DNA of 64,000 bases from Vibrio europaeus (GTDB lineage Bacteria > Pseudomonadota > Gammaproteobacteria > Enterobacterales > Vibrionaceae): NCBI RefSeq assembly GCF_001695575.1, contig NZ_CM004621.1, positions 1-64,000 of the forward strand, written 5' to 3'. Shown one piece after another: positions 27,984-36,797 of the stretch. The position numbers and the translations under genes were made by a program. The notes below the pieces were generated by a model. The model did no database searches. It had not been told where the DNA came from and saw only the letters and a list, made by a program, of their open reading frames with translations. Each line of letters starts with the position of its first letter. Positions within the stretch are counted from its first letter, which is position 1.

Positions 27984-30504
27984 GGATTTGATCTCCATAA
28001 AAGTGCATTGAGGTTTGATGAACAGCTTCGCTGATATCCATTCCGCTCTTGTGAAGGTTTTCGCAGAACTCGTACTCCTTCGGCTCAGTGGAGTACATCG
28101 CGCGTTTGACGGGGTCGGCAAAAAATCGGTGATACGACACATGGCCACCTGCTTTCACTCGCACACTGCTGTACCCAGCGGTAGAAGATTTCTCAAAGCG
28201 CTTAATGAGGTCTTTTTCCAATGGGGTGAACGCATTGGGGTTTTCCATTAAGTATTTATTGAACCCTTCACCTTGACGAAGAATGAAGTGGATATCGGAG
28301 TTGTTGTAACAAGCTTTGGCTTCTTCATTAGCGAAAAAGTCATCAATGCCTTGTGTGACTGTGCAGAAAGAACCACCAAACTTACGAGCCGTGCGGTAGC
28401 CTTGGTTAATGAACTCTTGCGCTTGTTTATTGCTACCTGACAGTAAGCTCCAAGCCTCTTCAATGATGCACATTTTAGGGGTAGAGCGATCGCCTGAAAG
28501 GTACATTTGTTGATTAATGGTGACAATCAATGCAAATATCACACTGCGTAGTACGCTCGGTGCGAAACCATCAAGTTCAAGCGTGGTAAAGTGTACGTCA
28601 GGATCGAGCATCGATGGTTTGTTAAATAGCTCACCATTAATGCCGCCCGTACAATATTGTTCAAGTTGCACTGCGATATCTCGAATACGTATATCGTCAA
28701 GCTCTGTGTATTTCTCCATCAATGCATCTCGGACATCATCGACGAGTGTTTTTGTTTTGTTCCGCTCCCAAGCCGTGACGATAGCGCCACCCAGAATGTT
28801 TTGCTGATAACTGGAGAGTGGATCATATGGAGAGGCTATGGTCGAAAACAAAGCGGTAATGTTATGAAGCGCTTCGGCCAGTGGATTGACCTCTTGGCCG
28901 TCATCATCGATAAAGGTTTGTCCATCCGCGATTTTACCTAGATGCGTAAATGGGCTTAAGTAAATGTTTTTATGCGTCATGTAAGTGCCACCTAACATGA
29001 GCGTGAGTTTTTTATAACTTTCGCCTTTGTCTAAGATCCACACTTTCCCCATCATGGCGTAGACGCATCGAGCGATTTCTTGAACCAGGAAACTCTTACC
29101 TGCACCAGATCCCCCCGTAAGTGCAATGTTCTGGTTATCACTGCCACAAGTAAATGCATCAAAGAAAGAAACTTGTTGGCGCATCGTGGGGAGCAAAATA
29201 CCTGGTTTTAAACGCCTAAAGTCCAGAACCATGGGGAAGAAGTTCACCATGTTTGAACTTTTCAACGTTCGGACTCGACCTGCTTTCTTGGCGTCATTCC
29301 AAAATCCATCACTCATCATAAAAGGTAAGACAGAGAGTAGTGACTGTGATTGCAGCATGTTGAGCGTGATAAGATTAAGCCCCGCCCCCTCAAAGGCATT
29401 TTTTGCTGCTTGTACGTCTTGGCGTTGCCGAGTGTCGTTGGTAAACAAAGTTAGCGTTAAGGCCATCGAGGTCACAATAAACTCTTTACCGTTAAGACCT
29501 GCTTGAATCTCTTTGCGTTCTTTGAGTTCATCTTTCGCAGTTGGCGCTAACAAAACCATCTTTGACTCTACGGTTTTCGTTAGGTCAGTGATTTTCTTGT
29601 TGTTGTCAGCCTCTTGTTTACCTGTGGGCTCACATCGGAAATTAAGAGTAAGCATGTGAGGGCAGACTATCGAACGGCTAACGTTTCGAATTGAGGCAAA
29701 GCATTCCGGTAAACCATACAATCTAAAGTCATGAGGGAGTTTTGAGAGTCCCATACTAACCAAGCGAGTCTTGACCTCTTTTCCTTTTGGTGAAGTATGA
29801 CGTATCGCCAAATGGTCTCGGCGCATAAGACACTCAGTGTCGGGGGATAGCGCTTGGATGTTGAGAGGGTCGAGTGGGTTGTACTCTCGAGTGAGTGGTC
29901 TGTCTTGTTCTGGGTCAAAGTTAAGAACATCTCCGACATGCGATAGCAGCATTTCGGGGTAGACCGTCAGTGTGTCAAAGCCTAATTGAACGAGGGCAGT
30001 TTCCACTTCACTTCGAACGTCTCTTAGCGCTTCAGGATTTTTGTCACTCGTAGAAACGAAGAAGTATGCGTCATAATCGCGTAGGTCGAAGTGGTTGTTT
30101 TTCTGGTTGTGAAAAAAACCTTCCTTTGCTGCATAACGAGCGTACTGCGCATCTCGCTTGGCCATATCAGCAAGGATGCCCCCACGCTGCGCCATCACTT
30201 TTTCGTTGGCATCGATGTAGTGGCCAACACGGTTGTGACCAATGAGCTGAAGTTGATAATCCCACTTTTTCCCTTGAGGGAGTGTTGTTACCAAGTTGTT
30301 GAGTGAGATGATTAATTGGTCGTTTGCGCCGCCAAGTACACTGATTTGCAAACCAAAACCACGAGATGTGCGATTTTCAAAGACGTTCTCTGTGTAGTCA
30401 TAGTGACGGTAGGGTAACTCTCTATGAATATGATTTTGACTCTTTTTTGCGTCCTTAAACACTGCGCTAAGGCCATTTGCTGCATTATAAAAAAGTGGTT
30501 TCAT
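27952..30504 (-). CDS. traC: TraC, VirB4-like secretion ATPase
   Basis: 850 aa, matching F TraC (876 aa). Walker A TGGSGAGKS near residue 465 and Walker B CIIEEAWSLL near 683. Cytoplasmic-face ATPase driving pilus assembly and the type IV secretion channel. Confidence 0.96.
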   Translation of the reverse strand: MKPLFYNAANGLSAVFKDAKKSQNHIHRELPYRHYDYTENVFENRTSRGFGLQISVLGGANDQLIISLNNLVTTLPQGKKWDYQLQLIGHNRVGHYIDANEKVMAQRGGILADMAKRDAQYARYAAKEGFFHNQKNNHFDLRDYDAYFFVSTSDKNPEALRDVRSEVETALVQLGFDTLTVYPEMLLSHVGDVLNFDPEQDRPLTREYNPLDPLNIQALSPDTECLMRRDHLAIRHTSPKGKEVKTRLVSMGLSKLPHDFRLYGLPECFASIRNVSRSIVCPHMLTLNFRCEPTGKQEADNNKKITDLTKTVESKMVLLAPTAKDELKERKEIQAGLNGKEFIVTSMALTLTLFTNDTRQRQDVQAAKNAFEGAGLNLITLNMLQSQSLLSVLPFMMSDGFWNDAKKAGRVRTLKSSNMVNFFPMVLDFRRLKPGILLPTMRQQVSFFDAFTCGSDNQNIALTGGSGAGKSFLVQEIARCVYAMMGKVWILDKGESYKKLTLMLGGTYMTHKNIYLSPFTHLGKIADGQTFIDDDGQEVNPLAEALHNITALFSTIASPYDPLSSYQQNILGGAIVTAWERNKTKTLVDDVRDALMEKYTELDDIRIRDIAVQLEQYCTGGINGELFNKPSMLDPDVHFTTLELDGFAPSVLRSVIFALIVTINQQMYLSGDRSTPKMCIIEEAWSLLSGSNKQAQEFINQGYRTARKFGGSFCTVTQGIDDFFANEEAKACYNNSDIHFILRQGEGFNKYLMENPNAFTPLEKDLIKRFEKSSTAGYSSVRVKAGGHVSYHRFFADPVKRAMYSTEPKEYEFCENLHKSGMDISEAVHQTSMHFYGDQIREFESHISSL

Positions 30505-30507
30505 GAT

Positions 30508-30903
30508 TTAGTCCTTTATAATTGCCTGGACAGGTTTTCCCGTCCATCCGCTTTCATCGAGAACAAAGAAGATATCGAGTGTGTCGATATAGTGGTTGTG
30601 AGTAGAGGTTTTAAAAGGGAAGATGGTAATCTTTCTTACTTCGTCTTGCGTTCGCCCTGGTTGGCCATGGCGGTCTCTGCGAGGCAACGTTGCAAATACG
30701 GAAGGCTGAACTTGAGCAGTGGAGGCATGAGAATGAGGGGAGCCAATAGGTGTACTATAGGCGTCGATATTCTCTCGAATTTCATTCATGCTTGTGCAGC
30801 CTTTCACGCCGCCCACTTTGTCACAGCTAAACTCTTCACCGAGTCCGGCAGCACAACCAGACAGCAGAGAAAAGCCCACTAGAACGAGTAGGATTCTGAA
30901 CAT
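30508..30903 (-). CDS. traV: TraV-like outer-membrane lipoprotein
   Basis: 131 aa with lipobox LSGC near residue 17, followed by a Cys-containing segment GVKGCTSMNEI typical of TraV. It would anchor the TraB/TraK core complex in the outer membrane. It is shorter than F TraV (171 aa). Confidence 0.85.
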   Translation of the reverse strand: MFRILLVLVGFSLLSGCAAGLGEEFSCDKVGGVKGCTSMNEIRENIDAYSTPIGSPHSHASTAQVQPSVFATLPRRDRHGQPGRTQDEVRKITIFPFKTSTHNHYIDTLDIFFVLDESGWTGKPVQAIIKD

Positions 30904-30924
30904 AATGGTGTCCTTTAAAATAAA

Positions 30925-31341
30925 TTAGAATGGAGCGTAGAGTGTGTGGCCATCTGAAAAGCTCACACTGGCCACATGGGTTTGATTGAGCGAACGTTTG
31001 TGTTGGTAGGTCAGCTTGTTTTGCTCAAACTTACAATAAAAGTGCTCAGCTAATGGCTTCTCTAGAAGTGCTCGATTAAGTTCTACGACACTGCGTAAAG
31101 CAATATAGCTAGGCTTGAAGTCTGGGGGGTAAAGCTTGTCTGTGTTGGCAAACTTAATCCAGTCAACACCTCTTCTGACTAAATCCAGAGAGAGGCAAGC
31201 GTCATTGTTGTTAAAAGGAAAGTGACATTCGATACACTTTCCTTTCCCTATATCGGTTTTTAAAAAATCCCAAAGGGATGTTTCACATGAGGCACGGAAT
31301 AGATTCGATTCATCTATCCTGTGGATAGGTGGGTTGTCCAT
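30925..31341 (-). CDS. Hypothetical protein between traB and traV
   Basis: 138 aa, soluble, with a CIECHFPFNNNDAC segment that could bind a metal. Not recognised. It replaces traP/trbD of F by position only. Confidence 0.65.
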   Translation of the reverse strand: MDNPPIHRIDESNLFRASCETSLWDFLKTDIGKGKCIECHFPFNNNDACLSLDLVRRGVDWIKFANTDKLYPPDFKPSYIALRSVVELNRALLEKPLAEHFYCKFEQNKLTYQHKRSLNQTHVASVSFSDGHTLYAPF

Positions 31342-31371
31342 AGATACTCCTTTGCAGGATGTTTGCTACCA

Positions 31372-32883
31372 CTATTGAGCGCTTCCGAATTGAGAGGAAG
31401 GTATACCTTCTTGAGCCAATTTTTCCGCCAGTGGATTAACGGCCTGTCCTGCTGTCATTGCAGGGCTATTCGTCAGTACACTCATTAACTGATTTTGTGG
31501 GGTGTTATTCGCGGCTTGTTCTTCTCTCTTAACTTCTGCCTCGTATTCCTCAGCAAGTAAGGGGTCGAGTGGAAAGCCTTCAAGAAACACAATGTTTACG
31601 ATAGCGCCTGGATTCACCTCGACAATAGGGTGATATAGCTCAGCCAGTTTGATGTAGTAATCAGCAAGCTTGCTGCCTACGCTTGAGGTAGCATTACCAA
31701 GTAAGTTAACTAACGCATCTTCGCCGTTAACGGATTGAGATGGCCCTAACGCGGTTGGTGTCGTGGTTTGAGAAAGTGCTTTTCCAGTTTCACCTAAACC
31801 AGTGAGAATTCCAGATACCCCCGCCATTTGAACAATCTTGCCATTCTTAAGAATGGTGGTGCCTCGAATGCCGTTACGACCGAAGTTGAATGCCGTAGCT
31901 TTTACAGGAATATCCAAGATGGCTCCGTCAGGTTGAATACAGCTCATTCGATTAGTCCGAGTGATGCCTCGGCTTGCGGATATCTCGCCGTACACTGAAC
32001 CCGTAATCGTACAGTTGTTTAGCTTAGATTTTTTGCCGTTAGGTAGAACGCCTGAGTTAATGGTTTGAAAGACAATCGGTGCAGTGTCGCCTTGACCAGA
32101 CACTCCTGCGTTCGCGTCCGCGCCACCTGTGACAACGGCAGTGACGAATGTTCCGGTTGGCACGTAGTTGTCAGTAGTGCGAAGGGATTTTGCTTCTTCA
32201 ATCGTGGCTTGCCAGTGGAAGGACTGGGTTTCAAACCCCGCGCTATCAACGGGATTTCGCTGATTTTCTTTATACGAAAACTCACCTTCGTTGGGGTTGT
32301 TGTCGGAATATTGCGAAGTGGGGGCAGGAGGGTAACGATAGTCGCCAAAGGTGCTACCTTGACCATTCACGCTCGTTTGTTGTTCCGGTGGTAACTGCCC
32401 TTGTGTGAGTTGTGCAGTAAGTTGCTCTTTCAGGCGTTTGACTTCTTGAATCTCTTGTTCCCACTCCTGTTTGAGTTTGTCTGAAGTGACCTTACTGTTT
32501 CTTTCGGCTGCATCACCGATGTTGCCTAAACCTGTAGTTAAGGTTTGATTAAACGACTCTAGCGTGCCTTCAAATTTCTTGAGTACATTATTCATAGCAT
32601 CAATTTGCAATTGCTGATTGGTGAGGGCGCTTTGATTATCTCTGTCGGTGAAGTCATCGGTAACAACTGCCCCAAAAGCAACCTCCTGCTCAGGTACTTG
32701 CTGTATCGGTGTTTGAGATTCTTTAACATATGCCCAGAACCCCACTGCTACCACAGAAAGTGACAGTAAAACTGAAAGAGTCGCGATGAGGTTGCGCTTC
32801 TTGGTTGTTTGATTGATTTCGGAGCCTTGCTCGAAGTCCCCTTTCGGCTCCGAGAAGCGAGCAAAAAATTTATCGAAAATCAT
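31372..32883 (-). CDS. traB: TraB, VirB10-like core protein
   Basis: 503 aa. One membrane segment near residues 33-52, a Gln-rich coiled coil around 85-160, a Pro-containing linker, then the beta-barrel domain of the VirB10 family. It spans both membranes with TraK and TraV. The start overlaps traK by 14 bases. Confidence 0.94.
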   Translation of the reverse strand: MIFDKFFARFSEPKGDFEQGSEINQTTKKRNLIATLSVLLSLSVVAVGFWAYVKESQTPIQQVPEQEVAFGAVVTDDFTDRDNQSALTNQQLQIDAMNNVLKKFEGTLESFNQTLTTGLGNIGDAAERNSKVTSDKLKQEWEQEIQEVKRLKEQLTAQLTQGQLPPEQQTSVNGQGSTFGDYRYPPAPTSQYSDNNPNEGEFSYKENQRNPVDSAGFETQSFHWQATIEEAKSLRTTDNYVPTGTFVTAVVTGGADANAGVSGQGDTAPIVFQTINSGVLPNGKKSKLNNCTITGSVYGEISASRGITRTNRMSCIQPDGAILDIPVKATAFNFGRNGIRGTTILKNGKIVQMAGVSGILTGLGETGKALSQTTTPTALGPSQSVNGEDALVNLLGNATSSVGSKLADYYIKLAELYHPIVEVNPGAIVNIVFLEGFPLDPLLAEEYEAEVKREEQAANNTPQNQLMSVLTNSPAMTAGQAVNPLAEKLAQEGIPSSQFGSAQ

Positions 32884-33607
32884 TGGCTCCCCCTCCTGTT
32901 ATTAAGTAAAGCGTGGTTGACTCACCTGGCTTTAGGTGAAAATCATCCAGTGATGCACTTCGAGCCGAGTAGCTATAGAACTGCGCCGTGGTGAGATCGA
33001 CAGCGCTATCGCCGTTATTTGTTACCTGATAAATAATCCCTGAGTAGTCTTTACCAGAAAAGACCACTTGGGGCGTCAGTGGTAAGGCCGAGTTCTTTTT
33101 TGGCAGCGTGTTGGGGTCAACATGATGTACCGAGAAGCCAGGCACGGGACTGTGGTATTTCTTCCAGTTCATCATTGCCTTAGTAAACTCAACTAAAGCG
33201 GTCGGGTAATCAAACTCACGCTCAAAGACTGATTCTTGCTCTAGGTGCGCCATGGAGTAAGTAAACTGCGTAATGAAACCAGGCGTTGCTTTTGGGGTAA
33301 CAAAAAGGGCGAATAAACGCCCTTTTTCCGTTGTGAGCTGCGCAGTAAACGGGGCGCTTATATTGATGTTGAGTTTGATGGAGCCTGTTTTATCTCTTTG
33401 CTCCGCACTTGAAGAGCAAAACCCACTAGGGCAGGTAATATCCATAATTCGGTCGTCTTTTACCCGAAGTCGGTTGACGTCCAAACTGGAAAGAGAAATA
33501 GGGATAGTGTCGCCATCATTAAAGGAGTAATTGATCATGCTGACGTTCTCAGCAGCAGCAATACCAGGAAACGTCAGTGTGGCAAGAAGAAGGATTAGCC
33601 TTTTCAT
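32870..33607 (-). CDS. traK: TraK, VirB9-like core protein
   Basis: 245 aa from ATG 33607, which begins a signal peptide ending IAAAE; the longer frame to 33685 reads back into traE. Beta-rich VirB9-like body. The ATG is the end of an A10 run shared with traE, and the start overlaps traE by 59 bases. Confidence 0.9.
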   Translation of the reverse strand: MKRLILLLATLTFPGIAAAENVSMINYSFNDGDTIPISLSSLDVNRLRVKDDRIMDITCPSGFCSSSAEQRDKTGSIKLNINISAPFTAQLTTEKGRLFALFVTPKATPGFITQFTYSMAHLEQESVFEREFDYPTALVEFTKAMMNWKKYHSPVPGFSVHHVDPNTLPKKNSALPLTPQVVFSGKDYSGIIYQVTNNGDSAVDLTTAQFYSYSARSASLDDFHLKPGESTTLYLITGGGANDFR

Positions 33608-34193
33608 TTTTTTTTTCCACACGGTTGATTGAAAGAAGAGAGATTTCGGCTTGCTCGTAGCTAAACGAAACTTCGTAAACAACATTTTTTTCTGGGTCTA
33701 GAGGGCGGCTACCCACATGCTTTTGTAGGTCGCCTGTAAACCGTACCTTTAAGTCCTCAAGTGCTACTTCGACTTGTACAACGTCGAAGCGGCTAGAAAT
33801 ATTCTCGGACTTTACTTGTTCGGCTTCTCGTAAGAGCCGAGGTTGAACGTTTGGCCATTGTTGCTCACTGACATAATCAAGTAACATTCCATATTGTCTA
33901 TGGACATTGGCGGGTGTGATGTTGAGCTTTTTATGAACCATAAATTCTCCCATCATCTCAAGGTAAGGCTCATCGACATCGCCATCCGAAACGGTGAAGG
34001 CTTTTGAGATGAAAGGAGGTACGAGGGTTCGGCTCTTGTTGTTGATAGCCTGGTAAATGCTCATACCAAGCACAATGTTGGTAATGAGCATTGCCAGGAA
34101 CCCCGCCAAGAGCAGCGCACTAAGTAGGCTTTTTGTCTTAAGGCGCTCATCTGCGATGAAGGAATCCAAGAGTGTTCTCCTTAAAATATCCAA
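33549..34193 (-). CDS. traE: TraE, VirB5/VirB8-like pilus assembly protein
   Basis: 214 aa, slightly longer than F TraE (188 aa). One N-terminal membrane segment (about 24-46) and the conserved KALTRKF-type region near SKAFTVSDGD. The last 20 residues, after an A10 run, are Ser/Cys-rich and unlike TraE. With one more A the frame would stop exactly at the traK ATGA, so the tail may come from slippage or a base change. Confidence 0.9.
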   Translation of the reverse strand: MDILRRTLLDSFIADERLKTKSLLSALLLAGFLAMLITNIVLGMSIYQAINNKSRTLVPPFISKAFTVSDGDVDEPYLEMMGEFMVHKKLNITPANVHRQYGMLLDYVSEQQWPNVQPRLLREAEQVKSENISSRFDVVQVEVALEDLKVRFTGDLQKHVGSRPLDPEKNVVYEVSFSYEQAEISLLSINRVEKKNEKANPSSCHTDVSWYCCC

Positions 34194-34483
34194 TAACGCC
34201 GCTCAGAAGAGGGCGTTCGAGTGAAGTAAGCACGGCTCAGTAAACCTTCAGTCCACCAATAAAAAGTCAGGGCTACGATGTTCTCACCGTAGCCCACTTT
34301 GATATACCGAATGCCACCGAACCATCCGAATCCAAGTATGATCCCAGTGATCGAATACCCTTGCCAAAAACAAAGGCCAAACAATATTGCAGCAGGGACA
34401 ATCTCATCTCGCGGAAACCCCGCGAGACGTTTCCCTTTGTTCATGTGTCTGGGAATACTGAAAAAGAGGTCGGGATTTTCCAT
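34181..34483 (-). CDS. traL: TraL pilus assembly protein
   Basis: 100 aa, VirB3-like, with membrane segments around 28-62. Conserved opening IPRHMNKGKRLAGFPRDE. Starts immediately after the traA stop. Confidence 0.93.
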   Translation of the reverse strand: MENPDLFFSIPRHMNKGKRLAGFPRDEIVPAAILFGLCFWQGYSITGIILGFGWFGGIRYIKVGYGENIVALTFYWWTEGLLSRAYFTRTPSSERRYWIF

Positions 34484-34771
34484 TTATGCAAGACCTACCA
34501 TTGGTGCTCCAACTGACCAAAGGATGTTGCCACCAACAAAGCCACCTACCGCAGCCATCCAGTTTCGGGTAGTTAGTCCTGTAATTGCACTAACGATTAG
34601 ACCTGTACCTAGCATTGCGGTCTCTACTGTCGAGCCTTTCCCCGCACTTTCTTTAATAGCGGTTTTACCCGTTGCAAAAAGGTCAGCGGCAAGCGCAGGT
34701 TGCGTTGCCAGAAGAGCGCAAGCAATGAAGAGGACAAAAGTTAAACCGACTTGTCGTTGTGTTAAAGTCAT
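34484..34771 (-). CDS. traA: TraA propilin
   Basis: 95 aa. The signal peptide ends ALAAD, and the mature pilin would be about 66 residues with two hydrophobic helices, as in F pilin. Start follows AAGGAAATCACTC. First gene of the transfer operon. Confidence 0.93.
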   Translation of the reverse strand: MTLTQRQVGLTFVLFIACALLATQPALAADLFATGKTAIKESAGKGSTVETAMLGTGLIVSAITGLTTRNWMAAVGGFVGGNILWSVGAPMVGLA

Positions 34772-34813
34772 GAGTGATTTCCTTAGTTAACATGGGTTAG
34801 AAACAACAAACGC

Positions 34814-34835
34814 AAAACAGCGCCGATGGGCGCTG
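34814..34835 (-). terminator. Hairpin upstream of traA
   Basis: CAGCGCC-GATG-GGCGCTG followed on the minus strand by TTTT. It would partly stop transcripts from the 34947 gene before traA. Confidence 0.6.
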
Positions 34836-34946
34836 CTTTGAGAAAACTGTTTCGAAGGGAGATGGCGTTGTAAAAGCGCCAACAAATGAATTTGAATGTA
34901 GAAAAGGTGTTTAGGAAAGATCGCTATATTCAATATGTCTCACTAT

Positions 34947-35444
34947 TTAGTGAGTCTCTTGCTCTCTTTCTTGGCCATGGCGGTTGTGGTTCAGGTAGCT
35001 TTCGATAAGTCCTTCTAAGCGAGCTTCTTTCAACTCATCATCTAAGTAACCTAGGTGCTTCAGTGGGTCATTATCACTAGAGATAGTTTGACTGTTGCTT
35101 AAGGCTTTATCGACTTTTGTTCTTTTTCTTGAGCAACTTAGGTGTCGGTGTTTTCCTGTAGGGCGGATACTCCATACTCGACAAGTTCCGTTGCTTGAGC
35201 TTGTAATAGCAACCTTACTTGTCTCATTAGATTCAGAGTTAGAGCACGTAGGCTCGTAAGCTATTGATTGCTTTAGTTCTGAACATACTTTTTTGAGTTC
35301 ATCTATCGTTTTGTTTGTCGCCAAGCGTTCAGCATCGCGCTTAGAAACTCCGCACCGGATGAGCTTATTTTTGTAGATGTTTGCGAGCAACCTGTCCTCA
35401 GATTGAGATACGTGGAGCTGCTTATTCGAGTTTTCTTCCAACAT
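34947..35444 (-). CDS. Hypothetical protein upstream of traA
   Basis: 165 aa, charged, with a helical N-terminus and a Cys/Arg-rich middle. Not recognised. A good ribosome site (AAGGAAATA) precedes the ATG. It sits where F has traJ/traY, so a regulator of the tra operon is possible but not shown. Confidence 0.7.
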   Translation of the reverse strand: MLEENSNKQLHVSQSEDRLLANIYKNKLIRCGVSKRDAERLATNKTIDELKKVCSELKQSIAYEPTCSNSESNETSKVAITSSSNGTCRVWSIRPTGKHRHLSCSRKRTKVDKALSNSQTISSDNDPLKHLGYLDDELKEARLEGLIESYLNHNRHGQEREQETH

Positions 35445-35468
35445 ATTATTTCCTTACCAACAGTTGAT

Positions 35469-35640
35469 GTCCTATCACATTAATTTGGTCGGACAACCCA
35501 AAGCCCCTGCCTCGCTTGCTAAGCGTGGGGTGTGGTTAACGAATTATTTTGGGCATTCGTTGTAATAGACCCAAAGCCGCACTTTACGTTTACCAACGTT
35601 AAGCTTGGGGAGGTCTATAGCCATGGCCATGTTGTTAAAG
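35469..35640 (+). ncRNA. Structured element, copy 1
   Basis: 172 nt related along its length to 36216-36388. Predicted stems: GTCC/GGAC (35469, 35491); CCCC/GGGG (35504, 35527) closing CGCTT/AAGCG (35513, 35521); AACGAAT/ATTCGTT (35538, 35555); ATAGACC/GGTCTAT (35565, 35612). It ends in the palindrome CATGGCCATG and TTGTTAAAG. Two stems differ from copy 2 by compensating changes, pointing to a conserved RNA (or single-strand DNA) fold. The strand is assumed from a plus-strand terminator downstream. Confidence 0.65.
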
Positions 35641-35989
35641 TTTGCGCATCGCGTGAAATTTAGGATGCGCAGAGCCCTACGCTTGAGCGCAGTGGCGAGA
35701 TATATAAGGAGTCGTTTGTTGATGTTTGAAAAGAATAAAACACAGGCACATCAACGATTTGAGACGGTCTCTAATTGGTGCTGTTCAATGAATGTTCTCT
35801 TCAAATATGGAATCTGCAAGTAAGCAGGATGTTGGCGAGTTCTTTATATTGGGGATTGATACCACGTGAGATATGGGCGCAAGTGTCCTGCATTATTTTA
35901 TTAAGCCTTTGGGCAGGAACGCCATGAGATGAGTATGGGGCGGTATCAAATTAAATTTTAAAGAGCCAACCTAGACGTTTTTCGTCGTT

Positions 35990-36013
35990 GCCCATTTTTT
36001 GGGCTTTTATTTT
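35990..36013 (+). terminator. Terminator after structured element 1
   Basis: GCCCA-TTTTT-TGGGC followed by TTTTATTTT. It supports plus-strand transcription through the element at 35469. Confidence 0.65.
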
Positions 36014-36056
36014 GCGTGGGAATGTATTTGAAGTGTATTAACAAAGCAATACTGCA

Positions 36057-36209
36057 ATTGGTTGCTGAAAAAGTGTGATTTTGGTTCTGATAAGATGGTG
36101 AAAATCTTATAAATTGCTTTTTTTCAACCAGTTAGAGAAAAAGTGTTGAATTTGAGACATTGTTTCAAATTATTTCATTGATTTATTGAAATGTGAGTGG
36201 TTTCACATT
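36057..36209. repeat. Hairpin-rich spacer
   Basis: GGTTG..AAAAAG pairs with CTTTTT..CAACC and encloses ATAAGAT/ATCTTAT. A second hairpin, AATGTGA-gtggtt-TCACATT, ends at 36209. No gene. Confidence 0.5.
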
Positions 36210-36215
36210 GAAAGC

Positions 36216-36388
36216 GTCCTATCACTTTAATCTGGTCGGACTTCCAGTGCCCTTGCCTCGCTTGCCAAGCGTTGGGTGTGATTGATGAATAACTGTGGGC
36301 ATTCATCGTTAATAACTCAAAATCATCTCTCTACATTTACCAACGTTGAGTTTGATGTGAGTTATAAGCCATGGCCATGTTGTTAAAG
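36216..36388 (+). ncRNA. Structured element, copy 2
   Basis: 173 nt, the second copy of the element at 35469. Stems: GTCC/GGAC (36216, 36238); CCC/GGG closing CGCTT/AAGCG (36259, 36267); GATGAAT/ATTCATC (36284, 36301); ATAACTCA/TGAGTTAT (36312, 36358). The last two carry paired changes against copy 1, so pairing is kept while sequence is not. The same palindrome CATGGCCATG and TTGTTAAAG end is present. Confidence 0.65.
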
Positions 36389-36442
36389 AGCGTTATACCT
36401 ATCTTTAGGTTCTAAAGTAGGATTTTTTGCCGCAAAAAATTT

Positions 36443-36634
36443 CTAATCTGCGGATAAATTAACTTGTTGCATCCATTTTTTGCGTTCAACTTCTGGCATT
36501 AAGTACCAGGCATTGAGTACACAGCGAGCTTCTTGTTTTTTAGAGCGACCGTGTCTTCTACTGTCTCTCTTAAGTCCTGCGTTCGCGTTCGGATCTAACT
36601 CAAAGTTGATGCTAACGGTTTGTTTCTTTGTCAC
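36443..36634 (-). CDS. Small ribbon-helix-helix protein, TraY/Arc-like
   Basis: 63 aa from a GTG with AAGGGG upstream. The strand QTVSINFEL is followed by two helices through GLKRDSRRHGRSKKQEA, matching the Arc/TraY DNA-binding fold. It may bind near the tra promoter or the structured elements. A TTTTTTGC-C-GCAAAAAA palindrome (36422-36438) lies just past the stop. Confidence 0.7.
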   Translation of the reverse strand: MTKKQTVSINFELDPNANAGLKRDSRRHGRSKKQEARCVLNAWYLMPEVERKKWMQQVNLSAD

Positions 36635-36675
36635 GCATGCCCCTTGGTTTTCCGTTAATGCATGATCGTTTGATC

Positions 36676-36734
36676 AGTATGTTAAATATACTAAATACCA
36701 TCACTTTCATCAATACATTTGTATAGTTTTACAA
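36676..36734 (+). promoter_or_regulatory. Probable operators of the CI/LexA-like gene
   Basis: Two inverted repeats, AGTAT-7-ATACT (36676-36692) and TTGTA-6-TACAA (36719-36734), lie between the divergent RHH and repressor genes. They are likely binding sites for one of the two products. Confidence 0.5.
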
Positions 36735-36797
36735 TAAGAAAGTATAAGCAACTTTTGAGATTATGTGTGGTAACGACACTTATTTAATATTATTAAA

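Noticed and set aside
35605..35823. 72-aa plus-strand frame
   Set aside because: It starts inside structured element 1, has no ribosome site, and is rich in Arg and Met with no protein-like pattern.
35445..36442. oriT in the hairpin-rich spacer upstream of traA
   Set aside because: No MOB-F nic-like sequence was found there, whereas 6902-6938 matches F in sequence and context.
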